Source: Candidatus Saccharimonadota bacterium
GTDB taxonomy: Bacteria; Patescibacteriota; Saccharimonadia; Saccharimonadales; Saccharimonadaceae
Reading direction: 5' to 3'
Length of the DNA stretch: 64,000 nt
NCBI GenBank assembly: GCA_017432305.1
Contig: JAFRJK010000005.1
Coordinates: 1-64,000 of the forward strand
Shown here: in pieces, positions 25,617 through 35,569 of the stretch
How positions within the stretch are numbered: the first letter of the stretch is position 1
Layout of the letters: each line of letters begins with the position of its first letter
The notes under the pieces: generated by a model
Told to the model about the DNA's origin: nothing
Seen by the model: the letters and a program-made list of their open reading frames with translations, nothing else
Database searches by the model: none
Program-made: the position numbers and the translations under genes

Positions 25617-27002
25617 TTAGAGCCCCTTTATAATATTATCAGTATAAGCGTAGGTAATATGAGGATTATTAGTGTATTTAGAAAGATCATATTCTTTTGC
25701 GCGAGGGTAGCCATTTAAGCCGTTGTGATAGCTTGCTTCACCAATAATGATTTTATTACGTTCTTTATCAATACCGAGAACAACACCAGTGTGGTTTGGG
25801 CTATTATTTGAGAAAATTGCGTAGACTTTTGGAGTGTGTCCACCGTTAACATAGCCACGTCCTAAGCTGAGGAGACGACTAACTGTAGCTGAACCTTGGT
25901 AGAGCCCAACAGTTGCGGCGGAAGTATAGCGATTTGAGAACCATTGTGAGAAAGCGGAACAGTTATTTAAGGTTCCGTCTTTTGGTGCGCCGCCACTAGG
26001 CTGGTTGACAGTTGCGCCGTCGAAATTAACAGTTCCCTTTTCGCGAAGTTTTGCACGGTTAATATATGGTTGCATAAATTCTTGGGCTTGTTGTAAATTC
26101 ATGCCGCCACTAACTAGTTCTCCACCGGTACCGGTTGAACCACCCTCATTTTCATCAAGACAATAGTTTGTGTCGCCGCCATCGCTGTCACCGTCGTCTC
26201 CGCCGCCACCGCCGCCACCAGGGACGTTCCCGCCGATTGGATAGTCACCACCGATGCCGATATTTTGTTGTTTTGCGAGTTCAGCGGAACTTGGCCAGCC
26301 CATTTCTTGACGGACTTGGCGGATGGTACCATTAATATAGCCTTCAACTTTATTGATATAGTTTGCTACATCATTTCCATCGCTAGCTGGAGCATAAATA
26401 CTAATCATTTTCTTTAAGAAATTGTGAAGATCGTAGTTATTTGGATCGAGATATTGGAAGGCGGCATTATAATAACCGTTTCGAAGAACTTTTCGGCCAG
26501 CCCAAGCATCCATCATAGCTTCTAGACTAGAGAATTTTGCCCATTTTCGGCATTCGGAACATTTTTTATAATAACCAGCGTCGCCAGTACCAGTGATACC
26601 AAGCCAGTTGTTTGTTGCGCCACTAACAGCAACACCGAGCGTACCCATTGAAGATTCGTGTTGCATTTGGGCAAAGATTACTTCCCAAGGCGTACCATAT
26701 TTTTTCTGGAGGCTCATGGCGTAAGAACCAAGTTTTTTAGTGTATTCGTAAAGACGGGAGCCACCACTTAGGCCACCACCGCCACTTTCACTACCATTAT
26801 CTTCACCACTATTACCACCAGCGTTTCCACTCCAGACGCAGTTACTGCCATTTGGATTATAGAAATTATAGCCTTGTTCCCACCATTCAATTTCACGGCC
26901 TTTCGGATAGCCTTTTCCAGAAACCGATGAGCTACTAATAAAAATTAAACCAAAAATCAGAAAGAGAAAACTAAAGAATTTTAGGTGTTTTTTGACCTTC
27001 AT
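25617..27002 (-). CDS. Two-domain wall hydrolase: glucosaminidase plus CHAP-like amidase
   Basis: 461 residues. Signal peptide (about 9-30); a glucosaminidase-type domain (about 85-235) with P-W-E-V-I-F-A-Q-M-Q-H-E-S-S-M-G, where the Glu is the candidate catalytic residue; a Gly-rich linker (about 260-285, six or more consecutive Gly); and a CHAP/NlpC-like domain (about 340-461) with N-N-C-S-A-F (Cys) and N-H-T-G-V-V-L-G-I (His). It cuts peptidoglycan outside the cell, locally opening the wall for the secretion apparatus or for a host wall. Co-transcribed with VirB-like genes. Confidence 0.82.
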   Translation of the reverse strand: MKVKKHLKFFSFLFLIFGLIFISSSSVSGKGYPKGREIEWWEQGYNFYNPNGSNCVWSGNAGGNSGEDNGSESGGGGLSGGSRLYEYTKKLGSYAMSLQKKYGTPWEVIFAQMQHESSMGTLGVAVSGATNNWLGITGTGDAGYYKKCSECRKWAKFSSLEAMMDAWAGRKVLRNGYYNAAFQYLDPNNYDLHNFLKKMISIYAPASDGNDVANYINKVEGYINGTIRQVRQEMGWPSSAELAKQQNIGIGGDYPIGGNVPGGGGGGGDDGDSDGGDTNYCLDENEGGSTGTGGELVSGGMNLQQAQEFMQPYINRAKLREKGTVNFDGATVNQPSGGAPKDGTLNNCSAFSQWFSNRYTSAATVGLYQGSATVSRLLSLGRGYVNGGHTPKVYAIFSNNSPNHTGVVLGIDKERNKIIIGEASYHNGLNGYPRAKEYDLSKYTNNPHITYAYTDNIIKGL

Positions 27003-27034
27003 ACTCTTTAATTATAGCACAAGCGTTAACGGTT

Positions 27035-27694
27035 TTAGCAATTGCTGAATTTTATAGTGTAATTTTTTAAATTAATTTTATTTTCTTCAAGATAACTTAA
27101 AGCTTTTTGTTTTAGATTTGGAATATCTTCGTCGATACAAGTTAAAAGATAGGTTTTTATAATAATATTATCATTTTCTTTTTCGGCGGTGATTTTTAGC
27201 CCCTCTTTATAATTATAATAAGGGGTAATATTCCAGATTGGATCAGTGCCAGTATAATTTTGGTGGAAGATGTCGGCGTTAAGGTCGGAAATACGCTGAG
27301 CGATTAAATTTTCTTTCTCATTATCCTTATAGAAGGTGCCATTTTCATTTTCTTCGTTTAAATATTCATAGAGATAAGAGGTTTCACTGTCGTTTGCTTT
27401 AATAGAACCATGGTAAGAAATGAAGCCAGGTTTTTCAATTTTTACATTATAAGTGCCAGGTTTAATTTTAATTGTTGAGTCGGTTTTATAAGTGTTACCA
27501 TCAATCGTTACGGTCGAATCGGAAGGAGCAACAAGAATTCTAATTTCGCTGGTTTTATCAATATTAATAATTGTATTTACGACAAAGAAAATAATAATAC
27601 CAAGAAAAATGATAATAAAACTAATTATAGAATATCGAAAAATGCGTTTTTGTTTTTCGTTTGAATTAAACCTAAATAAACTAGTGTCGGTCAT
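27035..27694 (-). CDS. PEGA-domain membrane protein
   Basis: 219 residues. Transmembrane helix about 22-42, then a PEGA-type beta domain (about 50-110): I-L-V-A-P-S-D-S-T-V-T-I-D-G, I-K-I-K-P-G-T-Y-N-V-K-I-E-K-P-G-F. The rest is an extracellular domain with two cysteines and a C-terminus similar to that of the 24890 gene. PEGA domains usually occur in surface proteins and bind wall or protein partners; the role here is not known. The stop overlaps no neighbour; the upstream hydrolase ends 1 base before its start. Confidence 0.75.
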   Translation of the reverse strand: MTDTSLFRFNSNEKQKRIFRYSIISFIIIFLGIIIFFVVNTIINIDKTSEIRILVAPSDSTVTIDGNTYKTDSTIKIKPGTYNVKIEKPGFISYHGSIKANDSETSYLYEYLNEENENGTFYKDNEKENLIAQRISDLNADIFHQNYTGTDPIWNITPYYNYKEGLKITAEKENDNIIIKTYLLTCIDEDIPNLKQKALSYLEENKINLKNYTIKFSNC

Positions 27695-28945
27695 TTAATT
27701 CCCCTTCCATCGATAGGCTTTAAATGTTGCGGAGTTGTCGTAGAATGTGCCAATTTCGCCAGTACGTTCACCATAGGAAGCGCTGGCGATTTTTCCGACG
27801 CCGTTTACTTCGATATACATTTCAATATGGCCCTCGGAGAGACGAATATCGCCAGGTTTAAGCGAACCAGCACGGTTTGGGACTTCCTCAAATTTACCGG
27901 AATTAGTTACATAATTCCAGGTTGCACCGTGGCCTCTAATGCCACAACAAGTGAAGTTTGGATCGACGCCGGAATATCTAAAGACGGTTGCGACAAAAGC
28001 ATCACAGGATGCACCAATACGGGCGTATGGATCGCCGTAAGTGCTGAGCCCAACGTCGGAGAGAGCGGTTTTATAAGTGTCGCGAGCAGTTAAGCCATGC
28101 CCATATTCTGGCCAAGCGAGATTGATTGCCGTCTGGTTTAGGTTGCCATTTCCAGAACCATTATTACTACAGCTAGAATATCCAGAGCTGCCGCCAAGAG
28201 CAGAATAAACAACGAAGGAGCCAGGCTGGAGATTTGCGGTCGTCATTGGCCCGTTGTCGGTTTTAATTTGTTTCCAATTAGGGTTGTTTCTTGCATCTCG
28301 TTTTTCATCGGCGAGGTTCATAACGTATGGTGAGCCTTCGCCGCGATTTGCTTCAGCTTCAGAAAAACCAAGGCTACGAGCTTGGGCGATATATGCGTTT
28401 GCAACGCCATTGTAGCGGAAAAAGAGAGTTTTTACGCCATCATCAGTATTAAGATTTAATCCAGCGCCATACTTTTCTTTGGTTAATTTTGCAGCAAGTT
28501 CGGTTTGGCGTTCAAATTCTGCTTCCGAAACTTCGCCAGCTGGGAGGAAGGCGTTTTCATTAGAACCACCACCGGTATAGGAATAAAGCTGGTAAATACC
28601 TTGCCCATTGGCTGGATTAAAACGACGAAGCCTAGTTTCTCGAAAATGCATAACGGCAATTACTTGCCAAGGAATACCGTAGTTATTTGCAGCCCTTTCG
28701 TAGATTGGGCGATTTTCAGCAAGTCTATTTTGGTCGTCGGCGGTAAAAATTGTTTCACCGTTATAAAGAGTGTTTTCGCCAGAAACAACTGAGCCGGAGC
28801 TTGGAGTACATTTTTCACCATCTGGATCATAGTAATAAATATGTTCTAAATCAAAGATGTCCCAAACCTTTTCTTTTAGAGCGAAAGCGTTTGCTGTTGG
28901 GGTAAGAATTAGAATTGAAACTAAAAATAATGCTAACTTTTTCAT
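27695..28945 (-). CDS. Secreted wall hydrolase: lysozyme-like plus NlpC/P60-like domain (VirB1-type)
   Basis: 416 residues with signal peptide (about 1-22, A-N-A-F-A). A transglycosylase-like domain (about 80-205) has P-W-Q-V-I-A-V-M-H-F-R-E-T-R and G-I-Y-Q-L-Y, Glu as candidate acid. A C-terminal NlpC/P60/CHAP-like domain (about 295-416) has A-S-C-D-A-F-V-A-T-V and E-G-H-I-E-M-Y-I. Such bifunctional enzymes accompany type IV secretion in Gram-positives. Its ATG overlaps the TGA of the 922-residue protein (ATGA), so the two are translationally coupled. Confidence 0.82.
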   Translation of the reverse strand: MKKLALFLVSILILTPTANAFALKEKVWDIFDLEHIYYYDPDGEKCTPSSGSVVSGENTLYNGETIFTADDQNRLAENRPIYERAANNYGIPWQVIAVMHFRETRLRRFNPANGQGIYQLYSYTGGGSNENAFLPAGEVSEAEFERQTELAAKLTKEKYGAGLNLNTDDGVKTLFFRYNGVANAYIAQARSLGFSEAEANRGEGSPYVMNLADEKRDARNNPNWKQIKTDNGPMTTANLQPGSFVVYSALGGSSGYSSCSNNGSGNGNLNQTAINLAWPEYGHGLTARDTYKTALSDVGLSTYGDPYARIGASCDAFVATVFRYSGVDPNFTCCGIRGHGATWNYVTNSGKFEEVPNRAGSLKPGDIRLSEGHIEMYIEVNGVGKIASASYGERTGEIGTFYDNSATFKAYRWKGN

Positions 28946-31710
28946 GCGGCAAAACTCCTAGTTCTTAAATCGGCATATTCGGATTTATGCATAATGTTAG
29001 TAAAGAAATCAACAAATTCAGAAGTCTTAAAGGAAATAATTTCTTCTTCTTTTTCTTCAGTTGGAGGGGTGTAGTTTGCGAGATAATCATAATATTCAAT
29101 TAAGGCAATAAAGTCTTCAGCGTCCTTTTTTGTCGTGCCGGTGTAGCGAGCAAGGAGACCGGCGGTTGAAGTGTCGATCGGATTAATTTCATACCAAGCT
29201 TCTTTATAGGCGAGGGTTGGATTTTTAACGATACCATCATCTCCACGAACTTCGTCGAGTTCAAGCTGGGTAGCGATACGAGCGTTTTCGTTGTAATGCT
29301 GGAGATAAAGAAGTTCTTCATAATATGGGTTAGTCGAGGCGTTCATCACACAATAAGCCCCAGTTGCCCAGCCTTCGGTTTCTGGACTCATTTCTTCAAC
29401 AGCATTCACAAGATCGATTACGTCGTTTAAAACCGGAATGTTGTCAGCAAAGCCAAGACTGGTTTGGAAAGCGTTCGCAATATTAGCGTCATAAACTCCA
29501 AAAGGCGAATCACGTTCATCACAGAACATAGTTTTATGGGCAAGGAGAGAGTTTGGTTTAACTTCACGAGTGCCATCGGATTTTAGAGCTGTATTTTTAT
29601 TAATAATGCTGAGATATTTTGGATCGTCGCTTGAAACGGTCATAATGTCTGGATCGACAGCTGGGATTTCTTCTCCATAAGTTCCGCAAGCTGCGCCGAT
29701 ACTTGTAAGTCTTTCACAGGTTGACTCGTCCGAGAAAACATCAAGATAGTCAGTACCAGCGAGCTCGACGTCGGTTTCGAAACCAGGATCGGAAATACTA
29801 GTTGCAAGAGCACTAGCACCACGATTAAGAATCGAGGCGAGAGAATTTTTTGTAATATTACTAAACGAACTGATTGATTTTAAGAATGAATTCCCACTAG
29901 AGATAGTCGAAAGTTTTATTACAATACTGCCGAGGAAAGTGTCAGGATTACTTGCGTCGAAGGCGTCGGCGTTTCTACGATTTAATTCGGCTTCGCTTGC
30001 GTTTGCAATTTTTGTTTGAGTATTATAAGAGATTGCAGTTTCTTTATCGGCGAGGAGTTGGCCGTTTGAGCTACGAGCGACCTTTTTATTATTTAAGGCA
30101 GCACCTTTTACGAAAGTTTCACCAGCTGGAATTCCAGAGAGAGTTTCGGCGGTATTTTCAAAGAGAGATTGGGCGATTCTCGGAATTAAAGCACTTAGGA
30201 TGGTCATAATTCCTTGTTGGAGAGCAAAGTTAATAAGAGTGGTTTTTGCAAGACTGACAACAGATTTGACGATGCCACCGCCAAAAATTCCAACAGCAAT
30301 AGAGGCGACGGCACCAACTGCGCGCATTCCTCCACAAAGTTGATTATTTGCAGTTGAAAGACCGATAGCAAATCCGGAAGTTAGGAAAGCTGATTCGACA
30401 GAATAATTCCTAGTCTTTTTTAGGTCTGGGGTGGTGCCAGTTAGGGCGTTAGCAAAGCCTTCAGCTTCAATCGGAGCACCGATAACTTCTTTTTCTTCAC
30501 CACTTTCGACATCGACGTATTTTGATGTGACAGGTTCGCTTAAGAAATTTAAGAATTGATTCATTGCGGTAGCACTGCCCTCGCCATTTTTCGTTTTTCC
30601 AACAGTTTCAATATTATAAAGGAAATAGTGGATAGCTTGGTAGATTTCGGCGGAAGCAACGGCGACAGAAACCATGTTTGCAACTTTTAGAGCGGCACAA
30701 CTAACACTAGTGATATCGGCAACACGGCCAGCATTATCCATTAAGAAACTACGTGCTTTCGAGGTAGAATTTCCATCCATAGAATTTACAATATCATCGC
30801 CGGATTTAGCTTTTTCATAAACAGGATTTCCATCACTGTCGGTAATTGGTTTTCCGTTTTCGTCAGTTTTTTGACGTTCAGTTACGGTATTCGTACGGAC
30901 ATTTGTGCCATTATCAAAAAGATCGGAACCAACTTTTTTATAATTCTTTGTATCGACGTTATTATCTCCAGTTTGGCGATAATTTCGATAGAGGTTTCGG
31001 CTTGCTCCGATACGTGTAAAGGCGAACATGGCGCTTTTGTCATAAAAATTTGAAGTGCGCCCACGTTTTGCTTTAGTGAAGGCTTCGCGAAAGGCAATAT
31101 CATTTTTAAAGGTGTCGCGGAAATTTTCGCTATCGATGGAATTTCCATCCCAGCCTAAAGTATAGCCAGAGTGAGAGCCATTGACAGTGATACCTTGAGC
31201 CTCAAGGCGTTCTTCAAAATATTCCGGGAAGTTTCCACGCTTTCCAGCAAGTAGCTCTTCAGTTGTGCGCAAAGTGTTCTCGGAATAAGAGCCAAACATT
31301 GTGTCAGTTGCGCGAGTAATCAAAAGTTCAATTTGGTTCCCGAGCGAACCGATTGATGCAAACATGAAAAATACGGCAACAATAATCGCGCCAAGAATTG
31401 CAAAAAGTGGAAGCCCCTTTTTCAATCTGCTATTTTTTAAGCTTTTTGCGGTTTTCTTTCCTTCGCGAATGCGGTCGGCGACAGATTTTCCGGAGCCAGT
31501 ATATTTAAAATTATCTTCGAGATTTTTAGTCTTTTCTTTACTGGTGATTTTTTCGGAGTTTTCAGGATTTTTCTTTTCGGCAGTTTCCTCGAGGTTTTTT
31601 AGAGCATTTTTTGCGACTTTTTCGCGATAGATTTTTTCACTGTCGTCTTTTTCGGGGTTTAAGAAATCAGGCGTAATATCCCCTTTCCCGAAATAGACCT
31701 TCTCACTCAT
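28942..31710 (-). CDS. Large unknown membrane protein of the type IV secretion cluster
   Basis: 922 residues, not recognised. The N-terminal 100 residues are charged and Lys/Glu-rich, followed by a transmembrane helix (about 101-122), a long external-looking region (about 130-330), hydrophobic stretches around 335-360 and 440-520 (for example A-V-G-A-V-A-S-I-A-V-G-I-F-G-G-G), and a hydrophilic C-terminal half with several cysteines. Size and gene order (between VirB4 and a VirB1-like hydrolase) suggest a structural or effector component of the machine. A TGATATAAT promoter lies just upstream, so it can be transcribed separately from virB4. Confidence 0.7.
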   Translation of the reverse strand: MSEKVYFGKGDITPDFLNPEKDDSEKIYREKVAKNALKNLEETAEKKNPENSEKITSKEKTKNLEDNFKYTGSGKSVADRIREGKKTAKSLKNSRLKKGLPLFAILGAIIVAVFFMFASIGSLGNQIELLITRATDTMFGSYSENTLRTTEELLAGKRGNFPEYFEERLEAQGITVNGSHSGYTLGWDGNSIDSENFRDTFKNDIAFREAFTKAKRGRTSNFYDKSAMFAFTRIGASRNLYRNYRQTGDNNVDTKNYKKVGSDLFDNGTNVRTNTVTERQKTDENGKPITDSDGNPVYEKAKSGDDIVNSMDGNSTSKARSFLMDNAGRVADITSVSCAALKVANMVSVAVASAEIYQAIHYFLYNIETVGKTKNGEGSATAMNQFLNFLSEPVTSKYVDVESGEEKEVIGAPIEAEGFANALTGTTPDLKKTRNYSVESAFLTSGFAIGLSTANNQLCGGMRAVGAVASIAVGIFGGGIVKSVVSLAKTTLINFALQQGIMTILSALIPRIAQSLFENTAETLSGIPAGETFVKGAALNNKKVARSSNGQLLADKETAISYNTQTKIANASEAELNRRNADAFDASNPDTFLGSIVIKLSTISSGNSFLKSISSFSNITKNSLASILNRGASALATSISDPGFETDVELAGTDYLDVFSDESTCERLTSIGAACGTYGEEIPAVDPDIMTVSSDDPKYLSIINKNTALKSDGTREVKPNSLLAHKTMFCDERDSPFGVYDANIANAFQTSLGFADNIPVLNDVIDLVNAVEEMSPETEGWATGAYCVMNASTNPYYEELLYLQHYNENARIATQLELDEVRGDDGIVKNPTLAYKEAWYEINPIDTSTAGLLARYTGTTKKDAEDFIALIEYYDYLANYTPPTEEKEEEIISFKTSEFVDFFTNIMHKSEYADLRTRSFAA

Positions 31711-31775
31711 AATAATAAAAGATTAAATTATGCCTTAATTATATCATTTTTAAGGTGTTTTATAAAGCATGAGCG

Positions 31776-33590
31776 TTATTGCTGTTGAGGAGTAGTGGAA
31801 ATAAGACCTTCTTCAGTTTCGGAGGCAATAACTTGGATATGGACGTGGTTTTGACCGGCAAAGAATAGGCCTTGGCCAACTGGGAAGTTTGAAAGACGCT
31901 TCTTCTCTTCTTCGGTAAGTTTGAAGACGTCGGAAAGCACATCAACTGCTGCCGCGGACTGCTTTAAGAGGAGTTGGAGCGAAGAGTTATGAACGATAGC
32001 GCGTCCCATTTTATTGCTCATAAAGTCTTCAACGTCTTGAGTGACAGTAGTGAGACCAAGGTAATATTTACGAGCACGTTTTGCGAGACTAAAGAGGAAG
32101 TTTGCGGAGTCGTCGTATTTCATAAGTTGCCATGCCTCATCAACGATAAGAAGGCGGCGTCTTTGGTCGGCGCGAACAACATTCCAAATGTGGGAAAGAA
32201 CGATATACATTGCGACTGGGCGAAGTTCGTCTTCAAGGTCGCGGATGTTAAAGACTACCATTTGGTTGTTAATGTCGATGTTGCTTTGTTGAGAAAAGAT
32301 GCCGGCAAAAGTACCAGTAGTATATTTGCGAAGGCGTTGTGCAAGTTGTGGTCCAGTTCCGCCCATGTGAAGGAGAGTATCGTAGAGGTTAATAATGGTT
32401 GGAGGAGTGGACTGATGAGTTAGTGGATCAGAAGTGATGCCAGCACGAGCGTAAGTGTCGATTAGAGCTTGGTCAAGATCAGCTTCTTCATTTGGGGAGA
32501 GAGCCGGCATGGTTTGGCCGTTTGGACCGAGTTGAGTACCGCCAAGCATCAGACGGAAAAGACCATGTAAAGTCACGAGATTAGCTCGTAATGCATCGGA
32601 AGCATCTTCGGAATCAATCACTTTTGGAAGGTCGAATGGGTTGATACGAACGTCAGAGTTAAGCGAAAGGCGGACATAAGAGCCACCAACGGCGTCGCAG
32701 AGTTTTTGATATTCGTTTTCTGGATCAATAATGATAATTTCGGAGCCGAGCATCATGGAGCGTAAGGCTTCGAGTTTAACAGTAAAGGATTTACCAGCAC
32801 CAGACTTAGCGAAGACAACCATGTTAGCGTTTTCAAGTGTGAAACGGTCGAAGATAACAAGGCCGTTGTTGTGCATATTAATACCATATAATATACCGCG
32901 TTCTTGGGTAAGATCGGCAGAAGTGAACGGGAAGGAAGTTGAAATTGCGCCAGTGTTCATATTACGACGAATTTGGAGTTGGTCGGTACACATCGGCATA
33001 GTTGAATTCATTCCCTGCTCTTGTTGGGAAGTTGCGACTTTTGAGAAGACCATTTGTTGGCCGAAGAGAGTTTCGATCTTATGTTGAACGAAGTTTAATT
33101 CATCAAGCGAATCAGCCCAAATCGTTACGTAGAGACCGAAGCGGAAGAATCTTTCAGCACCAACTTGGAGAGCGTCGCGAAGTTCTTCGGCGTCTTGGAT
33201 GGCGGCGTCGGTTTCAGGATTTCTAACACGGCCTTTTTCGGCGTTTAAGGAAATGTCGGCTTCGAGCTGAGTAACTTTTTTTCGAAGGTTTTTCATCACG
33301 ACAGCAGTTTCGACTGGGTAAATATACATTGAAATGTCGAGCACCTCATCAATATTAATTAGAGGGCTAAGCCAGCCAGTAAAGAGGACGCGAGGATAGC
33401 CATAGACGTAAATTGTGCGACCATATTTAGTGCCGAGACGGAAATAAGAGGAATGAATTTCGATTGAGCTAGGCGAAATTAAATCACGGAGAGTAGTAAT
33501 ACCTTGCTCGAAAGCGCGCTGGATTTCAGCGTCTTCCATGGTTTGAGCTTGAGCTGCAAGCTCGGCTGCGGTAAGTTTTTTCTTTCTCAT
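31776..33590 (-). CDS. virB4: VirB4-type secretion ATPase, catalytic part
   Basis: 604 residues. The N-terminal third contains a VirB4/TraC-like linker; the RecA-like ATPase core has Walker A F-A-K-S-G-A-G-K-S-F-T, I-I-D-P-E-N-E-Y, Walker B R-L-L-I-V-D-E-A-W and T-Q-D-V-E-D-F. It powers pilus assembly and substrate transfer at the inner face of the membrane. Canonical VirB4 is about 800 residues; the missing N-terminal part is the next gene upstream, whose stop overlaps this ATG by 1 base. No VirD4 coupling protein is seen in the window. Confidence 0.9.
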   Translation of the reverse strand: MRKKKLTAAELAAQAQTMEDAEIQRAFEQGITTLRDLISPSSIEIHSSYFRLGTKYGRTIYVYGYPRVLFTGWLSPLINIDEVLDISMYIYPVETAVVMKNLRKKVTQLEADISLNAEKGRVRNPETDAAIQDAEELRDALQVGAERFFRFGLYVTIWADSLDELNFVQHKIETLFGQQMVFSKVATSQQEQGMNSTMPMCTDQLQIRRNMNTGAISTSFPFTSADLTQERGILYGINMHNNGLVIFDRFTLENANMVVFAKSGAGKSFTVKLEALRSMMLGSEIIIIDPENEYQKLCDAVGGSYVRLSLNSDVRINPFDLPKVIDSEDASDALRANLVTLHGLFRLMLGGTQLGPNGQTMPALSPNEEADLDQALIDTYARAGITSDPLTHQSTPPTIINLYDTLLHMGGTGPQLAQRLRKYTTGTFAGIFSQQSNIDINNQMVVFNIRDLEDELRPVAMYIVLSHIWNVVRADQRRRLLIVDEAWQLMKYDDSANFLFSLAKRARKYYLGLTTVTQDVEDFMSNKMGRAIVHNSSLQLLLKQSAAAVDVLSDVFKLTEEEKKRLSNFPVGQGLFFAGQNHVHIQVIASETEEGLISTTPQQQ

Positions 33591-34414
33591 TATTGTTGTC
33601 CTCCCTGTGCTGGTTTTTCACCTTTTTTCACATAAGTCGTTGCCATCTTACTAAAATCAATGAATGGTTCGCGAACGGCGGTATCTGGGTTATTAAAGTT
33701 ATAATAAAGCTCGGAAAGCTCTTTTGTGTTTAGACGGACAGAGTGAATGCCGATTTGGAAAAGTCCGGAGATAACAGCTTCAACGCGGTTATTAATTTCG
33801 GTAACAGCTTTGTCATAAGTGATACGATCGATTTTTGTGACGGTCGGGCCCTTACTGCCACCAAAGGCACTAGCGAAGATATTTTTCGTTTGAGTGAGAG
33901 CTTTTTCAGCATCAGCAGAAGTATAATATGGAATAACGATGAAGAAAGATTTATCCATAATATTAGCTTCTTGGGAGAGAATATCGATAAAGTTGATGTA
34001 ATCGTCCATAAGTACACCGAGGAGCATGTTGTCGGTGTTGCGGCGGATATCAGAAAGGCGTTCGAGATATGGGCCGATATCGACACGTTGGGAACGAATC
34101 ATAATTTGGGTAGTGAAGTTTAGAGAGTTGATGAATCCTTGATAAGCATATTCGACAGCTTCACGTTCTGTTTCGGACATGAGGTCGAAGTTGATTGATT
34201 TACAAGCAATAACAGCACGGAAAGAACCGTCCTTCATAATTACCATACCGTCGCGAAGTTCGGAAATTAGAAGAGTGGTCTGGGTTGAGACATTACTGTC
34301 TTCGGTTGGGAGATTACTTGCGGTGGCCTCTGGCATAGCGGTTGCAACGCTATTTGGCGCTTGAGGCTGGGGCGAGTTCCCGTAGTTTTGTGGTTGTTGT
34401 TGTGGATTCATCAT
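33590..34414 (-). CDS. Detached VirB4/TraC N-terminal domain protein
   Basis: 274 residues: a Pro/Gln-rich start (about 1-45), then L-R-D-G-M-V-I-M-K-D-G-S-F-R-A-V-I, which matches the N-terminal domain of VirB4/TraC ATPases, and E-L-S-E-L-Y-Y-N-F-N-N-P near the end, corresponding to the stretch just before the ATPase core. It overlaps virB4 by 1 base. I infer a VirB4 split into two chains that act together. No ATPase motif is present. Confidence 0.78.
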   Translation of the reverse strand: MMNPQQQPQNYGNSPQPQAPNSVATAMPEATASNLPTEDSNVSTQTTLLISELRDGMVIMKDGSFRAVIACKSINFDLMSETEREAVEYAYQGFINSLNFTTQIMIRSQRVDIGPYLERLSDIRRNTDNMLLGVLMDDYINFIDILSQEANIMDKSFFIVIPYYTSADAEKALTQTKNIFASAFGGSKGPTVTKIDRITYDKAVTEINNRVEAVISGLFQIGIHSVRLNTKELSELYYNFNNPDTAVREPFIDFSKMATTYVKKGEKPAQGGQQ

Positions 34415-34425
34415 TTTCTCCTTTA

Positions 34426-35526
34426 CTAGCTAAATATTGCAGTTGGTGGGCCGTAGAGATCTGGACGATCGTTTGGCTTTTTAGTTTCTTCTTCGGTCTG
34501 GATTGGTCGGTAATGTCCAGGTTGAGATTCGTGTGGGAGTGGAGTTGACATTGGCGTAAATTCAGGCGGGGTGAGACCAGCGACAGTTGGTGGCATCATT
34601 GAATCAAAAGTAGATTGATTTTGGACAATAGACGGAGTCCGAATAGCTTGTCTAAAGTTTTCTTCGAATTGGCGTTCAGAGCGGAGAGTTGGGTCGAGAA
34701 CCGGTTGCGGTGCTGGGGTTGGTTGTGGAGCTGGTTGAGACATAGGTTGTGGCGGGAGTTGCATTGTATTTGCCGGTTGTTGAGCAGGCTGTTGAATTTG
34801 CTGTTGCTGGGCCTGTTGTTGGATACGATTTGCTTGATTTGCAATGGTTTGGACGGAGAAAGTGTCATTATTTGCGAGATTAGTAAATTGTTGTCTTACG
34901 GTAGCCTCGGTCATAGGAGGTTGAGATGTAGTTAAAGCTTCTGCACGACTTACAGCAGTTTGCATTTCGCGAGCTAATTCCCTTTTCCGATTAGTTTGTT
35001 CTTGTTCGATGATACGATCAATTACTGGGTTTTCAGTATCAAGCACATCTTCAACAGCATTTGCTTCGGCGGCGTATTCTTCACGCATCGACGAATTTCC
35101 GTTTTCACGGATAGCATAACCTTCAGTATCGACGATATTCGCGAGGAAGGAGAGGCGGTGAGTTGCCTCGTCTTCGGTGATGTTGCGAGTACGAGATTTC
35201 TCGACTTGTTTTGGAGCGGTAATTAAGATGGTCGATTCGCGTTGGCCAGGGAGCCAAACACGGCGGTTTGGTTTTAAGTAGAAACTAACGACAGCAGCAA
35301 GATAGGTTTCCATTGGTTGATCTTTTTTAAGTGGAAGAGCAAGAACACCGAAAAAGATCACAAAAGGAAGCGGGATTAATGCTAAGAGTGGAAAGAGTTG
35401 AAAAAGTCCCCACGCCCCAGCAATCCCGGCCGCTGCAATAAGGAGATAAATAAACTGTCGAAAGGTGAACGGCCCTAACAGTTTATCCTCTGCCTCAACA
35501 TCTTGAGGAACCTTATATCGAGCCAT
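34426..35526 (-). CDS. PrgI/VirB3-like membrane protein with long Gln/Pro-rich tail
   Basis: 366 residues. The first 100 match PrgI-family inner-membrane components: Y-K-V-P-Q-D-V-E-A-E-D-K-L-L-G-P-F-T-F-R-Q, two transmembrane helices (about 27-68), and F-Y-L-K-P-N-R-R-V-W. The remaining 260 residues are polar and low complexity, with many Gln and Pro repeats (about 225-290), probably cytoplasmic and disordered. PrgI/VirB3 always goes with VirB4, encoded just downstream. Starts 82 bp after the VirB6-like gene terminator. Confidence 0.85.
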   Translation of the reverse strand: MARYKVPQDVEAEDKLLGPFTFRQFIYLLIAAAGIAGAWGLFQLFPLLALIPLPFVIFFGVLALPLKKDQPMETYLAAVVSFYLKPNRRVWLPGQRESTILITAPKQVEKSRTRNITEDEATHRLSFLANIVDTEGYAIRENGNSSMREEYAAEANAVEDVLDTENPVIDRIIEQEQTNRKRELAREMQTAVSRAEALTTSQPPMTEATVRQQFTNLANNDTFSVQTIANQANRIQQQAQQQQIQQPAQQPANTMQLPPQPMSQPAPQPTPAPQPVLDPTLRSERQFEENFRQAIRTPSIVQNQSTFDSMMPPTVAGLTPPEFTPMSTPLPHESQPGHYRPIQTEEETKKPNDRPDLYGPPTAIFS

Positions 35527-35569
35527 AGATAGTTATATTTTAACATAAACAGTATAAAATAGCCATAAA

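Noticed and set aside
28942-28945. UGA recoded as Gly or Trp, as in some CPR lineages
   Set aside because: ATGA stop/start overlaps here and at 59702-59705 and 39658-39661 use UGA as stop, and no conserved protein needs read-through.
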